Positions 35,792 through 47,625 of a stretch of 64,000 nucleotides of DNA are shown one piece after another. The stretch is from Lethocerus indicus (lineage: Eukaryota; Arthropoda; Insecta; Hemiptera; Belostomatidae). How positions within the stretch are numbered: position 1 is the first letter of the stretch; each line of letters begins with the position of its first letter. The notes beneath the pieces were generated by a model that was given only the letters and a program-made list of their open reading frames with translations, had not been told where the DNA came from and did no database searches. Both the position numbers and the translations under genes were made by a program. The DNA is taken from contig JACDQD010000009.1 in NCBI GenBank assembly GCA_019843655.1, positions 687,750 through 751,749 on the forward strand, written 5' to 3'.

Positions 35792-35913
35792 AATACAGGT
35801 CCTAATTGTATATTAGGGTATTTTTTAATTTATCAGTCAGGAGGCCCCATGTATTTTTATTCCTAAATGTTTATAATTTTTTTTGTGGCAGTTTTATCTG
35901 CAATATAAATAAT

Positions 35914-36083
35914 ATTAGGGTACCCAAAATTTTGATCTACTATATATATATTCACCGATATTATCGACAACTCTCCACCACCAGTTTTCTGGCAAATTTT
36001 CGATTCCCCCCCTCTTGAGGAATTCCTCAAGACCAAAATACATCTTATATCGAATTGTCGATAACTTTTGGGTACGCCTAATG
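35914..36083 (+). mobile_element. mariner-type MITE (family M), copy 2, internally deleted
   Basis: TTAGGGTACCCAAAATTTTG at the left, TAACTTTTGGGTACGCCTAA at the right. The segment between the left end and the TTCACCGATATTATCGACAA landmark is deleted. Confidence 0.8.
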
Positions 36084-36769
36084 TATAGCGCGCATCTCCG
36101 GACCGGTAAAAATGTTTTTTTTTTAGCCACGAAACGAATTTCAATATCGTTTCAACTGTACAAATATCTTTCTGTAAAGTGTTTGGCAAATTTTAAATTT
36201 ACAAAATATCTCCCACGCATGTACGCTTTCTCCAATATCATTTTTATCGTAGGCCAAGTTTTAACAAATTTTTCAAATCGTTTCCAATCCCTATATGAAA
36301 TATACAAAAATATTGCTGGCTAATTACGGAACGATTGAAACAGGAATATCGAGAGAGTGTTTCATTTTCGTAATTAAACCGTCGAATTATTTACACGAAT
36401 TCATTTGCGATTTGCATACGGTTGAAATAAATTTGGGATATTCACTCTGTATTCGTTGTAATATATCTCAATTTCAATAACGTCAATTTCAATTGTTGGT
36501 AAATTTTCTCTCGGAACCTTTTGTTCGGCTCTTGTGACTAGATGGCAAATATATAAACGTTAAATTATAATACAGAGTTAAACATCTCTAAGAGAACAAA
36601 AAAAACAAACAAGATTTTATATACGTTAAGTGCATTTAAAACAAAAAAAACAAAAAAAAGAAGTGTTTTAATCTAAAACTGAATGTTATTTAGAATATAT
36701 CGAACTGAAAATTGTGAAATTTCTTGTCGTCCATACTGTTCGTGTGTTATCGTCCTTTCGCCGTTGAAT

Positions 36770-36774
<5 letters not shown>

Positions 36775-36800
<26 letters not shown>
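36775..36800. repeat. (TA)n microsatellite
   Basis: Thirteen AT units. The surrounding 36084-37040 is AT-rich and otherwise unannotated. Confidence 0.95.
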
Positions 36801-37048
36801 TTATTATCCGATATTTGAATTTACAATTCGTTTCATTGTAAAATTAGCTTCTTGTCGTCGGAGAAAAAAAATAAAATCGAAAAATAAACGGAGAGATTAA
36901 TACTGTTTAACGATTAGAAGAAGAAGTTGAAAAGCGCGCGAACGGGATTGGGGAAAACTATAGTTCTGAGTCAGGCCTAAAAGAGATATAAGCAATTTTT
37001 GTAGACAAATTAATGTAATAAATGAAAATAAAAAGAAGAGTGTTATTG

Positions 37049-37120
37049 TAGAAAATTTCGGTTAAAACGCAGAATAGGGAGGGGCCTCCCCCCCTATTCT
37101 GCGTTTTAACCGAAAATTTA
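37049..37120. repeat. Near-perfect palindrome, arms of about 32 bp
   Basis: Left arm GAAAATTTCGGTTAAAACGC then AGAATAGGGAGGGG; the right arm is its inverse, CCCCCCCTATTCTGCGTTTT then AACCGAAAATTT. The spacer is only a few bases. A related half-sequence (TTTAAATGCAGAATAGGCCC) lies at 44517-44536. Confidence 0.9.
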
Positions 37121-37136
37121 ATTCATTTTTTTGTAT

Positions 37137-37154
37137 GTATATATATATATATAT
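37137..37154. repeat. Short (TA)n tract
   Basis: Nine AT units beside the palindrome. Confidence 0.9.
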
Positions 37155-37589
37155 GAAAGAAAAATAATTGTCGTGTTTATATTATATATATATAACTGTT
37201 GTATATTCGTTAAATGTATCGAGTGTTCTGAATTTATGTGATGTTTCGAACGGAAAACGCGCAAAAAAACAAAAAAAAAGAGAGAGAGGGGATTAAACTT
37301 AATAAATTTGAAGTTGAAAAATATACATAACTTTTTGTCTATTCGTGTCAACGTTTCATGTCGTCATGTTCTTCCGAGCGCGCTATAAGAAGTTGTTGTT
37401 ATGTATCGGATCTAATTGCGTCCCGAACTAAACAGTCGGGGGGTGCCGCTGAATTGCGTAATTTTCGTTATTTTATATCAAATTTATAAATTTCGACTCC
37501 TGTTTATTGTTCAAATAGGTTTATATTTAGGTCGAGAACGGCCGATTGTGTGGAGACCCATCTGGTAGCGGTACAGCAAAAATTGTCTT

Positions 37590-37626
37590 ATTATTGTTAT
37601 TACTATTATTATTATTATTATTATTT
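37590..37626. repeat. (ATT)n microsatellite
   Basis: TATTATTATTATTATT-type trinucleotide run. No gene signal between 37160 and 38820 on either strand. Confidence 0.85.
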
Positions 37627-38818
37627 AATTATTTTTTTAATCGAACGACCGATTGAAAAATAAAAAAAAAAGAACTATAGCTCAATTTTTTACAGACACC
37701 GAAAGCTAGTCTGTAAATATAGTAAATATGTTTTTTACGATTTTTTTTTCTGTAAATATCTCGTTTTCTCTTTTCACGCCTCCGATCGGAGAGTGGATTA
37801 AAATGGCGCATCCGCATTGTCAACGTTCAATTGTAATCATAGTCGGAGGTCCGTTCGTACATAACGCACGATCATCAGCGTTATTTATAGTCGTACAGTT
37901 GGAACGAAAAATACAAATAATGGGAACCGAATCGGGGTTGACTTTCGAGCTAATTGTAAAGCATTTTATGTCGTACATTTTTGGAAATTAATTAAAATAT
38001 GGAAATGAGAAGCTTCAGTCCGCTCGGTAATAGACTAAAGTTGCTCACTGTTGAACATTGATATTCAAGGTAAAAATCACAGTTACATCTAGTTTTAACC
38101 CGTATTCCTAATCAATAAGCCGAACAGTCGGATTTTTCTAATATATTTAACAAATATCCGTAATATTATTTATCTTTATATATTAAAACTTAACGAGGCC
38201 TAGACCGGGAATACGAAACGTTTTCATTGTCGCGTATAAATTCTATTTCAAATTAATTAAACTAAGAAAAAAAGAAATGTTACAGCGATTAAACGAGAAT
38301 AAATTTGTTACCTATCGACCAGCGTTGTAACAAACTGAAGATTCTTACCACGCGGATTCCAAACTGTTTTTTTCCGTGTAGGGACAATAAATGTCGATTT
38401 AACGAAGTGAAATTTCCCCCCCCGATTCGATTCCGTTCGCATCGTTAATTTGAATAAATGAAAAAAAAATTTTAAAATACAGGAAAGCGATTGATCGTTG
38501 CAAATCTGTTTGTACAAACGGACCTTTTCGAAATCGGTTGTGATTTACCAAGAAAACTGAATTACTGTCGACGGTAATATTATTTTTATTTTTTTTTGTC
38601 GCTCATTACTCGTATTAATTGTAATTACTATTAATTTTACGGCCTGCTCTGTTGTGTAAAAAAAAACAACATTATTTCTTTTCATTTTCTTTTCTTTTTT
38701 TTTAGGTTATATAAATAAAATTATTATCTCCGTAGGGAGGACCTATTATTACTATTATTATTATTGATTTTTGTGAGTGAGAGAGAGCCAGTTCTGCATT
38801 ATCGCTTTTTGTGAAAAG

Positions 38819-38820
<2 letters not shown>

Positions 38821-38877
<57 letters not shown>
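38821..38877. repeat. (TA)n microsatellite
   Basis: About 28 uninterrupted AT units. Confidence 0.97.
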
Positions 38878-38881
<4 letters not shown>

Positions 38882-39230
38882 CATTCGTTAGTTCGCACCG
38901 GAAACGAGATACCGAAAAGTAATGAAATTGTGTATTTATTAGTTTTAATTATGAAATTTAAAGAAAAGGTGCTTATATTATTATTATTATTATTATTAAT
39001 TAAGTTTATAATTGTAAAACAGATTTTATTGTACATATATATAATTTAATTTCGAATCAATTGATATTTTCTTTAAACCCCCATCCGTTTAAATCCCTGT
39101 CCTATTTTTTAAAAAAAAATTACCGAAAACAATAATGGTAATGTTGACTTTGATACCACCGGTTTGTAGGTTAACTACAGGAAAATGCATACACCAATAC
39201 AGGTATGTAATAAATAAAATAAATAAATAA

Positions 39231-39234
<4 letters not shown>

Positions 39235-39290
<56 letters not shown>
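39235..39290. repeat. (TAAA)n then (TA)n microsatellite
   Basis: An AAATAAATAAATAAAT run passes into about 27 AT units. It lies directly upstream of a jockey 3' end and may be the microsatellite in which that copy landed. Confidence 0.95.
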
Positions 39291-39295
<5 letters not shown>

Positions 39296-39307
39296 ATCAA
39301 TAACTCC

Positions 39308-39517
39308 TTACAGACGCCTGAAAAGGAAGTGGCCACGAGGCCTAAATGATTAAATAAAATGTTAATAATAATAAATAAATAAAATTAAATTAAAAATAAA
39401 ATAAATACATAAAAAGGGGAAACTAGTGGGTTTCTCCTCTAATTGTAGACTATTGTAGCTAGTGATTTCATCAATTTTGCTTATTGTATAATTTTACAGT
39501 TGTAACAATAAAAGAGA
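39308..39517 (+). pseudogene. jockey-clade retrotransposon, extreme 3' end
   Basis: Contains the end of ORF2 (CAGACGCCTGAAAAGGAAGT encodes RRLKRKW in the right frame), a 3' UTR with ACTAGTGGGTTTCTCCTCTA, and a terminal ACAATAAAAGAGACAAAAAA. It is 5'-truncated to about 210 bp, typical of target-primed reverse transcription. Confidence 0.85.
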
Positions 39518-41546
39518 CAAAAAAATAGAGAGATCGAAGCTTCATATTCAATTTATGCAGTCGCCTAATTCAATTGACTTATTGATGATTGATTATAAGG
39601 CACAGTGCGCTTGATCGATTATTTATTTTTCGATCAATTTTTTTATATATTTTATTCTCCCTTATGGTCGGTCTAAAGACCGCCTGTCGAGCGCTAAATA
39701 GTAAATTAATTAAAAATTTTTTTGAAATTATTTTGAAATTTTTTTGAAAATTTTTAGGATTTTTTTTGAAATTTTCAAATTTTTTGTCCAAGCACTTGGG
39801 ATACGTCGGCCTTGAACTTTGGCACTTTCAAATACGAATAAAATGTAGAAAATATAAAAGTTTTCCGGATTTAATATGAAATATGCTTCTTCTGTGCACA
39901 GTTTTGGTAGGGTAAAAAAATTGCAATTTACCGATTTTCAATCCGATTGGAACAAACTGCTTGAATTGGACGATGGAATTCCCGCGTTGAGCTTCGAAAA
40001 TTTCCATCATTATCGATATTTTTCCGTCGAAAAAGACTTTTGAAAAGTATAAGAATTGTACAAAAAGTGTACCACTGCCGTCTGTAGTCGGAGTTCGTAA
40101 TTGGAAAATGGCCGTAATAATAAAACTTTTGAGTTACTCACTTTTGTATCCGCTGTCGTCCGAGCCGTTTTTTGTGACGAATTGAAAAAACACTCGTCGC
40201 GCGAATCGATTGAATAAACATTAAAAAGAAATTGTGAAAGACTCGCCGGAGTAGAAGCCGAAATACTTTTTTCAGCCGACACGGTGGAAACAGGTTGGCC
40301 GCAATTCGAATTGAAACGTCCGCCGTCCACTTCGAAAATTTAAACCGGACAAAAATACTGTAATAAATATATTGTTTTTAAACCGAATAGTAGTTGTTTG
40401 AATATTTTATCTTCCGAAATTTTTCGGTTTGTAGATGGGCGGCGATATTCGTTTTCGGGAAATATTTGTATATCGGCGGCCGCGAATAATTATCGTCGCG
40501 GAAAAAATTATCGACGCCAACAGTAATTTACGGTAATTTTATTGTTTCGTTCTCGAACAATATTTATTATATTCAGGGGGATTCGAATTTGAAAGATGTT
40601 TGGAGAACGATTGTTGTATACTGCCGCGGCGTGTTTTGCGATTCCGTATTTTTTTTTTCGGAAACGGATTTTATTTAAATGCCGTTAATTTTTCGTGACT
40701 GTCGGGAAAACAAAATTTAAATGCGCGAATATAAATTGGGGAATTTCATTATACGAAAAATTATATTACAACCGTACATCAATCGGCCCCCCATCGAGAG
40801 CCCCACCGACTCCATATTGGATCTGGTGTTTGAGATATACGGTCGGTTCTGCTGGGATAAAAAATCGTGTCCGTTGGTCGCAGTTGGAATCGCCGGTTGG
40901 TCGGACATCAGCGTCGGCCCGAACACTTTATCGGAGGTAATTAAAAAAAAACGTACCGTTTACGGCCCTTTGCAATCGAAAAACCGTTTACAACTGTCCT
41001 GGAATAGGAGGAGGAGGGGTGGGGTCGTTCCCCCCTTTCCTCCTCCTTTTACCTTGTCATCCAGCCTTTGTCCGAATATTCCGAAAAAGGGGAATTATTT
41101 TTCAATTCTCTGCAGAGAGAGAGAGAGAAAGAGACAGAAATAGCCGGATGCGACGGGAATTTCGGGAAATTGTAAATTTTGCCAATCGACCGAATTTTCC
41201 AGTGGCCATTTTTTTTTTCTTCGCCCACACAATAAATTCAGTTTTCAGTCGGGGAATTTCCAAAATCCTTTAACGGCCCCTGAAATATCGCCGAATTCGG
41301 ATAAGTTTTTACAGTTCGTAACACAATATTGTAACAGCCTGAATCTCCCGAAAGTTTTTACAATTCGTAACCCAATAACGGGAGTCAAATTCTGCGGCTC
41401 TCGAATGCCGCTCGATTAGTCGTGTTAAAATGTTACAATCGCTGTTATACCGAGCTATTCAGCGATTATTCCGTAATTGTATCCCTTTCGACATTACGGA
41501 AAGGGACAGATCGGTTCAAAATTTACTGTAGTCGGACGCGACTTCG
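39518..41546. other. Unassigned stretch; one weak exon-like segment
   Basis: No recognised gene. 40694-40940 is less AT-rich than its surroundings and is open on both strands. On plus it reads PPIESPTDSILDLVFEIYGR and is followed by a donor-like GAG-gtaatt at 40934-40942. I do not recognise the peptide. A short GA-rich run lies at 41113-41140. Confidence 0.3.
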
Positions 41547-42470
41547 TTAACACATTGCGGACGGGTCACGAGATATATCTCGTTTTCGTGCCTTTTCTAT
41601 TCGGTCGGCGACTAAGCGACGAGCCGCTAACGTTTCAGTTACGTTACTATTGTAACAAAGCCTGTCCTCGCATTCCTCAACAACTGAATCATTCCTAGCC
41701 CGTAGAAATAATCAGTCGTTATAGCTGATCGTGTCTTATAAAGCGTTTTATTACTCTACATTTTAGAATTTCTATTACTTCGCGTTTTAAATTCGGAAGG
41801 TAAACAGTTTTTCGGAGTATCGTCTATATTTTCAATCTATCCTTTTACTGATAATTGATGAACGGAAATTGATTTAACGAATTGGTCCCCCTATAAAAGC
41901 GGCGAAATGATGCAGTAGATGTAATGAAAACGAAACTCAAAGTGAATCGGTATACGACCATTTATCCGAACGACACTTGCGACGAAAATGAATTAGGCGA
42001 TAGCGCAGCGATATTCTTGAATTAAGCGAATTATTAATTATGACGAAGAAAAAATCTGAGTAAAAAATATAACATTTCGAGCGAAAGTGAAGATTCAGAG
42101 GTGGAGGAGGCCGATGAGTCTATAATTGAAGAATGGACAAATGTGGGGATACGTTTCCGAATCTGGAACCTTTCATAAGAATTTGTGGTACAACATCGTT
42201 ACAAAGAAATTGTGGCGTGAAAGAAAAGCTGTCGATTGTATATTTGGCGATAAATTTTTCCAAATTATTTCCGAAGAAACAAATCGCTATTACTTACAAA
42301 ATGTACATAAATATAAGGCTAAAAAAAATTAAATCATATAAACAGTATATAAACTATATATATAGTAGTATTTAAAAATACTAAATGCAAATTAGTAATC
42401 TGCATATCCGCTTTCTGTTACATGCCGAGCATGTTTTAGAGCGTTCAAAATGTGGTCTTTGAGGCGTCAG
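41547..42470 (+). pseudogene. piggyBac-like transposon remnant (family P2), second copy
   Basis: Starts with TTAA at 41547, then CACATTGCGGACGGGTCACG and a 16-bp palindrome ACGAGATATATCTCGT. The plus frame at 42126-42332 ends FFQIISEETNRYYLQNVHKY, the conserved piggyBac N-terminal motif (LIVEETNRYAxQ). It is about 80-90% similar by eye to 12653-13555. No DDD catalytic residues are present. 42471-44570 shows nothing else I can identify beyond AT-rich DNA. Confidence 0.8.
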
Positions 42471-44591
42471 TAGAGCCCATTGCTCATATAGTAAAAAAAT
42501 ATAATAATGCATATATAATATAAAAATAATATAATAAAATTGACCCTATTCGAATATCTCAATCACTCTTTTCAGTCTCTCACGCTTTAACCGTTTTAGT
42601 TCCAGGGGTTTTTTTATCCGCAAGAAATGCACTTTTGCATCTTAACGTGTCGAAGAGAGAGAGACGGCTAATTGTGCGGGTGGTTTACGATTATTTGAAA
42701 GAAAATTTGTAATTACGAGAGGAAACTCTGGACTGACGGATACAGTCTGAAACGCGACAGCGAAAATTCGCGCTGCCTGGCACTGAAAAACGTTAAACGA
42801 CATTCTGTAGCAACTGAAAAAAAAATGACCCGCCTAATTAGAGAGGAATGGTCAAAATGAAAAAGCGCAAACCCGTCGGGACGCCTTAATAAAGGTACGC
42901 GACGTGAAAACCGGCCGAACAGGTTGACGATATCGATTCACCCTTTAACCTTCGTGGGCCCTATAGTAAATTTTAACCGACAGATTTAACCGACATCAGT
43001 GTCTTCATCCGAACGGAGGAATGATGGAGAAGAACGAATGTCGTCGGAGAAAGGGCAATACCAGATAACGTATGATTTTTGAGGCATTCATGTGACTGAG
43101 TTCATACGTCGCACTGCCTAAACCGTACCGGAATCACATTACATGCATTCCGTTTCAGCGATCATATTTCTATTCCAGCCTAATTAGGGGTGGACTAATA
43201 ATTCATCGATTAGTCTAGAAGGAATATGACCAGAAACCTTTACACTGATATCGAAACCAACCTTTTCCATAGCACGTATACGGTAGAAATTTTATATTCT
43301 AATTGGATACTTTCTTAGGGCTAATTCTAATTCGAGAACCCAGTGAGCGGTAACCTGTATTAGGGCCCGGTTAGGATGTATAAAATATAACTAATATTAC
43401 AGTTACGTATATTTGAATTCCCCCCCTTCGACTACTTAACCTACCTTGGGGGTGATTGATTAGGAATATGGAATATTCCGAAACCGGATGTAGAAATTGC
43501 GTAAAATGTGATTTTATGAGTTCCGTTTAATACCCGAACGTAGTACGGCTGGAAAGTAAACCGAATCTTGCGGAACGATAGCGTTCACATTTTCTGCATT
43601 GCAGTAGTCATTAAACTGAAAGTCAGCTGCAATTTCCGGCCCTATTCAATTTGAAAAATGCAATATCCTATGTCAGGATATCAAATTTTCGAAATGTTTT
43701 ATTACACCCATTTTAGAGTGCTCGATCGACTGTAAAATATTTCAGAGCTCTATTTTATTATCCCTCGTCAATTCGTCATTGTATTTTACGCGTATGTCCA
43801 ACATTTTGTATATTCATATATAAATAATTGCGGGTGATAAATTGGCCTATTTTTTTTTTTCAGTATTCCTTTCGAAGAATGAAAGTATCGGAAATTCTAC
43901 TGCCGGACGTAAATTCGGCCTGAAACGGCTGAATAAATGATTTTTTCATTTTTAAAAGTTTCCCCTACCCTTCCTCACCGTGAACAGGAATGCGAGAACG
44001 GAAGCGTGAATATTTCGTTGTCCCATTTCTTTCTGTTTTATACCCGAGACTGCTGTACCGTACGTAAATTATTCTCCGGGGGTTATAACGCCGGCGGAGC
44101 AAAAAAAAGATATCGGGAAACGGTCCGTACGAGTGGATTTAAAATATATCCACCTTGAATATTAATGAATGATTTTTTTTTTTCTTGCGCGGTTTATTTT
44201 TGGTACGCTCATTCATTGAATGACGAGCCATTGAGAAGAACCGTTCCGAGGAGGTTATTTAACCCTGTCCCATTTTTGGATACCAGCCATATTATTTAGT
44301 ACACACAAATATATACATACGAACGTTTAGACATACACAACTTAGTCCATTCACATTATTTGGAAACCAATTTTCTTTTTTTTTTTTTTTTAATTAGTGT
44401 ACAACTAAGTCTTATTTATTAGGCGACTGTTCAAGAAGGTTATAACGTGTACCATTTTGAACTTCATCCATATTGTATATATGTAGTCATTAGTATAAAA
44501 CATAATATAGCTACGGTTTAAATGCAGAATAGGCCCCCCCCCCCACTGATAATGTAATAGGCAAAGTTATATATCGATATCAGTTTCATTC

Positions 44592-44826
44592 GATATATCG
44601 TGACGTATCTATTTCGACCGCTGTTATAATCTTCGCCCTGCAAAACTATCGATTGTACAAATGGTCCAATTCTGTAAGTTAACTAATATCAAACTCGTGA
44701 AAAAAAAACAGACTCAACCTTTCCATACCCACAAAAGACGTCATGTTTCTATAAGCGAAATAATAATAATAATAATAAAAAAAAAACAGTCGTCTACATC
44801 GTACGTCACGATATCGAATATATTCA
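44592..44826. mobile_element. MITE with ATATC ends (family A), second copy
   Basis: Left ATTCGATATATCGTGACGTA, right TACGTCACGATATCGAAT. The interior GTTTCTATAAGCGAAATAAT and AACAGTCGTCTACAT are the inverse of 19225-19295. It is immediately followed by a family M copy. Confidence 0.75.
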
Positions 44827-44830
44827 CTAA

Positions 44831-45013
44831 TGTTATTTGTCATTTTGACTTTGGAATCCATTTTATTTTGCTATAAAAAGAAACTTTAATTATTAATCTA
44901 CTATATATATTCACCGATATTATCGACAACTCTCCGCCGCCACTTTTCCAGCAAATTTTCAATTTCCCTCTTGAAGAACTCCTCAAGACCGAAATAGATC
45001 TTATCAAATTGTT
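44831..45013 (+). mobile_element. mariner-type MITE (family M), left-truncated
   Basis: Starts within the family at GTCATTTTGACTTTGGAATC and ends ATCTTATCAAATTGT. It is joined directly to the next copy at GTACCC, so one terminal inverted repeat is missing at the junction. Confidence 0.8.
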
Positions 45014-45203
45014 GTACCCGAGAGTAATAAACATTTTGACTTTGGAATTCATTTTATTTCGCTAAAAAAAAAAAGAAACTTTATAATTATTAATCTATTC
45101 TATATATTCACCGATATTAACGACAACTCTCTCGATTCCCCTCTCTTGAAGAACTCCTCAAGACCAAAATACATCTTATCAAATTGACGATTACCTAATA
45201 AAA
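45014..45203 (+). mobile_element. mariner-type MITE (family M), tandem partner
   Basis: GTACCCGAGAGTAATAAACA at the left, GACGATTACCTAATA at the right. The interior is shortened (the TTTTCCGGCAAATTTTCG segment is missing). Direct tandem arrangement with 44831-45013. Confidence 0.8.
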
Positions 45204-45403
45204 TTATAGAGTTGTCAGTATTAAATACAAATCTCAGTTTGGAATGAAAGATAACATTTTCGCCTCATTGTTTCTCGTAATTATGTTTCATTTAACATCG
45301 GAATTGGGGCTTTTTTGATATTTGAACAATTTTTGTCGTAAAAAGTAGGGATGCTTGTGCAATTCTATTTGTTTATCGAGCCCCGGTAATTAAATTACCG
45401 ATT

Positions 45404-45615
45404 TAATTTTTACCCCTCCGTGGGTTAATTTACAAAGATTGATTTTTTCTAGTCTAATATTAGAAAAATTTAGCTTTTTCACGCAGTGTTTGTGGACACT
45501 CCTGGCCGGAATATAAGTGCCAGTTTGTTGCTAGAGATTATAAACAATTGTGAAATGAACTGTTGCAATAAGCGTTTCCAATTTCGGGCGGGGGGAGTTT
45601 GTTCGTTTGCCTATT
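45404..45615. repeat. Duplicate of the Vav intron at window start
   Basis: Same strand as 2-225. The similarity ends at a G-rich run (GGGCGGGGGGAGTTTGTTCG), and the CpG-poor block begins about 10-20 bp later. Confidence 0.85.
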
Positions 45616-46045
45616 GTTCCATTTTAGGAAATCTTATGCAAAGCACCTCTTCTGTATAGAGCAGCATTGCTGCAATCCTAGAGTCGATATGGTTTCTAAA
45701 TTCTAGTATGGTTGAACAGTTGCACAATATTTGAAGCAAAACTAAATGTTTCTGTAGTTTGAGGAACAACATTTAAAGTTATATCCCGGCAACATTATCT
45801 CTGCTTGTTTTTATCATTTCCTCTGGTGAATATGTCCCTGGGGAGATTTTTTTTGAGTTTTCATCCTACTGAAATGTGTTCAATCTGTATTTATGAGTAG
45901 TATTCCTATTTCAACATTTATAAATCAAATAAAACCCTTGTGAAAAATTAAATTAAGCCTATCAATATTTGCTTTTTCCAAAAGGAAGCAATCTTATTAA
46001 CAAGGCAAAGGGCAAATGATCACAGTGTAATTTAACATTAGGTAT

Positions 46046-46279
46046 ATTTCGTGTGTTTCTGTCTCCTCGCCGGTTCGGTCTTTCGCTAGACCGGTTTCTG
46101 CCGCACGCCCCATCTTCAGTAGCGGTGTGTTAGTCACCTTGACAGTACACGTGACGGTGTGCCAGAACGCCAGAAAAACATCCAGAGTGCCGAAAGTGAT
46201 ACCGCTACTGAAGATGGCGAGCGGCCGAAACCGGTCTAGCAAAAGACCAAACCGCCAGCGAGAGGAGACAGAAACACAG
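46046..46279. mobile_element. Foldback element family F, copy 3 (best hammerhead-like motif)
   Basis: Arms GTGTTTCTGTCTCCTCGCCG and the inverse GCGAGAGGAGACAGAAACA. The sense motif is at 46204-46240: GCTA, CTGAAGA, T, GGC, loop GAGCG, GCC, GAAA, CCGG, TC, TAGC. It is followed by AAAAGACC, which pairs with GGTCT to give an alternative hairpin. It is inserted into the CpG-poor block. Confidence 0.88.
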
Positions 46280-46617
46280 TGTTTTTGTTAATACCTTACT
46301 GGCAGAAAATCTGTATAAAAGCCTTAAAAATCTAAGCTTTGAAATTAAAAGTCTTTTAATTCAAAAACACAATCATGAATAATTTGTAAATGAAATGTTT
46401 TTCAGTCTGTATTAACTTGTTCTTTATTTTAATAGAAATTGTGTGTGTTACAAATTTTGATTTGGAAACGGCTGAGATTCGATTTGAAGAGTCTTATTTC
46501 TGCTGCAAATATATTGTATTTAAATTGTAAAAAAACATTGAACAGTTGGACTTTCTTATACAGTGACTGATTTTACCTGGTAATTAATTTTTATTTTTCA
46601 TTTTTATTCTTTTCCAG

Positions 46618-46688
46618 GAGCCTAATGAACAAAACTGTGGCCCTATGGTCTCATCAAGTGTAAATAGCATGGACATCAGACAAGACTC
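46618..46688 (+). CDS. Possible internal exon of an unidentified gene
   Basis: A 71-nt open segment flanked by an excellent acceptor (TTTTTATTCTTTTCCAG) and a consensus donor (GTAAGT at 46689). It reads EPNEQNCGPMVSSSVNSMDI then RQD plus two bases (phase 0 in, phase 2 out). I do not recognise the protein; Ser/Asn-rich sequence suggests a linker. No neighbouring exon was found within the window. Confidence 0.4.
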
Positions 46689-47000
46689 GTAAGTCGAAAA
46701 TGTATTATTTCATTCTTTGGAATCTTTTATTTTTTTGTTGATGTTAACTATTTTTGTAATCCTGTTTATATGATGAAATGGTGTAGAATTTAAAATAGAA
46801 AATATGAACCCTTCAATTTTAGAAGTTATTCATTGTTTTTCTCCTTTCAATATTGTTAATTAGGAGTTGCACTGCCACTCCTTCTTATGGCCTTAAGGGC
46901 TCAAACTGCAGTCTAATTTTGTTATATAACCAATGGTACAAAAACATATTCTCTTACCTTCCACCAAGTGTATTTCTAGAAATAATTACTGGATAGTTCT

Positions 47001-47279
47001 ACAATTTCTACTTAAACTCATGCTTAGGACATGCATTATCAAATAATCAAACTTGCCTCTCATACTTCCATAATCCAATTCAAAAACTTAATAAGGGATA
47101 AACTTAACTCCTGAAACTTAATTTCTTTTTATGTACAAAGGCAATTAGAAATTCAAATGTATTACTGCTTAGAACTATAAGCATAACAGTCTAGATTATT
47201 CAAGTTCTTTACTCAATGAAATTATTAAGTTGTACTTTTATTGTGTTTAAATGAAAATATTGAAATATTTTATAGTATA
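47001..47279. repeat. Inverted repeat arm C
   Basis: Reverse complement of about 47810-48110 (shared AATAATCAAACTTGCCTC, ACTTCCATAATCCAATT, TAATAAGGGATAAACTTAA, TACAAAGGCAATTAG, AAATGAAAATATTGAAATA). Confidence 0.85.
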
Positions 47280-47337
47280 AATTTTTATAGTACATACACT
47301 ATAGTATTCATAATTTTATACTAATTAATTTCATTTA

Positions 47338-47625
47338 TTACAACCGAATTTCAGTGCACACCTCTGCAATTTAAATGCATCTGGGCCAGTTGGTTAAGGT
47401 TATGTTAAATTCAACAGAATTCTTCAATAATTTTAAAGCCCAACAGAAAGTTAAGTTATACAGAAGCTTAGAAGTGAAGTCCAGATAGCAACAGTAGAAC
47501 TTGAACAATTGATTTCTACTTAAACTCCTACTTAGGACTTCCATTATCAAATAATCAAACTTGCCCACACATACTTCCATAATCCATTTCCAAAACTTAA
47601 TAGAAGGGATAAACTTAAGTTTTGT
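47338..47625. repeat. Inverted repeat arm D
   Basis: Reverse complement of about 47985-48280 (shared GCACACCTCTGCAATTTAAA, TTCAACAGAATTCTTCAATA, AGAAGTGAAGTCCA). It overlaps the same partner region as arm C, so the partner can pair with either. Confidence 0.85.
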
